Assembly (NCBI RefSeq): GCF_038396675.1
Contig: NC_088931.1
Coordinates: 37,127,001 to 37,191,000, forward strand
Reading direction: 5' to 3'
Source of the DNA: Hydra vulgaris
Lineage: Eukaryota > Cnidaria > Hydrozoa > Anthoathecata > Hydridae
Length of the DNA: 64,000 nt
Shown here: piece by piece, positions 62,291 to 64,000 of the stretch
Position numbering within the stretch: the first letter of the stretch is position 1
How the letters are laid out: each line of letters begins with the position of its first letter
The notes under the pieces: generated by a model
Database searches by the model: none
Seen by the model: the letters and a program-made list of their open reading frames with translations, nothing else
Told to the model about the DNA's origin: nothing
Program-made: the position numbers and the translations under genes

Positions 62291-64000
62291 GTTCAATGAA
62301 TAATCAATTCGTTTCTTTTTTAACTATAAAAATAAATATTATTTTACTAAGATTCTTTTACAATGGCAAGACAAGAAAATATAGATATAGTCAATGGCAA
62401 GACTTTAATATACAGATAGTCAATTACGTGATGCTATTATGGCTGTTGAAAAAGGTATGGTTGTGTACAAAGCGAGCAAGACATTTGGAATTTCTTATCA
62501 GACGCTTCGTGATAAAATATCTAGAAGAGCTTCTTTGAAGATACAAGACTTCGGGTATGAATCGGTACTAGGTGAACACATTGAAAACAAGTTAGTCGAG
62601 TGGTTACTAACATGCGCCAGAATGGGATTTGCCATGTCTGCCGGACAACTATTAGATACTGAGCAAAAATGTTTGAATTCCAACAATATAAAAAAACACA
62701 ATTTACTAATAAAGGTCCTGCAAAAGGTTGGTTTTATGCATTTCTTCGCCGTCACGAACAGCTATCTCAAAAACGAGATGAATACTTAAACTTAGCTAGA
62801 GGAGTAACTGAAAAAGCCATTAGAGATTGGTTTGCTGAAATTCCGAAGCTTTTGGGAGAAAACGCTCAATATTTAAATGATTCGATGCGCGTTTTCAATA
62901 TGGATGAGAGTGGTTTTCAGTTGTCACCAAAAACTAATTTATTAATTGGTGAACGAGGAAAATATACATATGAAGAAAGTGCTTGAAGTAATAAAAAAAA
63001 GCATCACCACTTTATTTGCAGTAAATGCCAGCGGAATTTTCGCTCCATCATTAACAATTTTTAAATATGTTTGTCTTCTAAATAGAATTATAAATGCTAC
63101 TCAATCAGGATAAGGTATTGGAAAAAGTGAAAATGGTTGGATGATCGCAGAATGTTTTTTTGTATTTTTTACAAACGTTTTTCATCTATTTTTGATAAAG
63201 GAAGAAATTCCTTTACCAGTTACTTTTTTTTTTTTGATCATGCATCATGCGTCATTTTTTTGATCATGCGTCACTTTTTTCTATCGAAATCAATGAGTTT
63301 TGCTCTAAAAATAATTCTTGTTGCTTTGTTTCCAAATGCAACACACATTTTGCAGCCGCTCGATGTGGCAGTTTTTGGGCCAATGAAAGTAAAGTGGAAA
63401 CCTTTTTGCCGACAATGGCGCATTGACCATGAAGGACAAGAAATAAACAATGAAAATGTACCAGAAGCATTAAATTCATTTATAATCAATCCTTCTATGG
63501 CAAATAATATTCAAAGTGGTTTTAAAAATACCGAAATTATTCCATTTGATACTAATAGTGTTGACTACACAAAGATTGTTCAAAGATTATCTGATTCAAC
63601 TGTTGCTCCAACTCCTTATTTAGAAGAGAACCATTCAAGTATGACTTTACCAGCTTCCTCTCCCATAACCTTTATTGAAAAGTGCATTGATCTAAATATT
63701 TTAGAGCAGTTTAAAATAGCTGACATTTAGGTTGGAAAGGTGATCTTGAATACCTCCAGCTGTATTTTTTGGAAAAAAGCTTTATCTGAAACATAAAGAC
63801 CGTAACTTTACCTGATGAAATACAACAGGATAATAAAAATCTATCAACAACTTGTAATTTAGAAAATGTGCAAATTATAACCGATATGGAAATGGCGGAT
63901 TGCAATATTGCAGCGGTAATAGAACTAAAACCAGCTTGTTTCAGTTTGAAAATTGCAGCAGAAATCATAAATCCAATCAAAAGTGTTTTAATATGGCCAA
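62290..64000 (+). pseudogene. pogo/Tigger-type transposase remnant
   Basis: An N-terminal helix-turn-helix (LRDAIMAVEKGMVVYKASKT, FGISYQTLRDKISRR) lies at about 62,424-62,530, then KLVEWLLTCARMGFAMSAGQ. In another frame follow KGPAKGWFYAFLRRHEQLSQ and RVFNMDESGFQLSPKT (first catalytic Asp, about 62,904). The C-terminal part at 63,290-63,730 has VALFPNATHILQPLDVAVFG, including the last catalytic Asp, and KVKWKPFCRQW. The middle DGHSSH motif is degraded (FDHASC region, 63,230). Frame changes occur near 62,400, 62,690 and between 62,986 and 63,290, so it is inactive. Order and motifs are those of Tigger/Jerky-like DDE transposases. Its end lies beyond the window. Confidence 0.88.

Noticed and set aside
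63264-63489. Two minus-strand frames of about 70 codons
   Set aside because: Antisense shadows of the Tigger transposase C-terminal region.

Overview
The window looks like nuclear DNA of a cnidarian, most likely Hydra. It is strongly AT-rich, host genes are split by short GT-AG introns with T-rich acceptors, and the repeats (Jockey-like LINE, hAT and pogo/Tigger transposases, small hairpin elements) are of the kind Hydra carries. The species call is inference; no marker gene proves it.

Layout. (1) 1-4,754: the last two exons of a glycoside hydrolase family 31 gene (glucosidase II / neutral alpha-glucosidase type, + strand), joined across a 4.4 kb repeat-filled intron. (2) 4,755-10,909: repeat-rich spacer with a minisatellite, an internally deleted LINE on the minus strand (about 6,330-9,465) and a hAT transposase remnant (about 9,865-10,620). 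(3) 10,910-59,350: the main feature, ten copies of one six-exon gene in units of about 5,031 bp. Copies 1-4 point left and copies 5-10 point right, so two head-to-tail arrays face away from a 2.2 kb centre (28,830-31,033). (4) 59,350-64,000: a stub of repeat unit, a 23-nt minisatellite, a long foldback element, candidate terminal exons of two convergent host genes, and a pogo/Tigger transposase remnant running off the end.

The amplified gene encodes a secreted 357-residue protein of the chitin deacetylase family (carbohydrate esterase 4, polysaccharide deacetylase fold). No single open frame shows it; it appears only when the six exons are joined, with intron phases agreeing throughout. The fold signatures and cysteines are kept, but in all ten copies three active-site positions differ from working enzymes: the catalytic-base Asp is Gly89, a metal-binding His is Gln148, and the motif-5 His is Asp303. 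The best reading is a tenfold-amplified, probably inactive pseudo-deacetylase, perhaps a glycan-binding or structural secreted protein.

The units are almost identical through exons, introns and 3.4 kb spacers, while the outer edges and the centre carry older, diverged versions. This fits concerted evolution or very recent amplification. Collapse or duplication during assembly must be excluded, because arrays this regular are also what a misassembly can produce.
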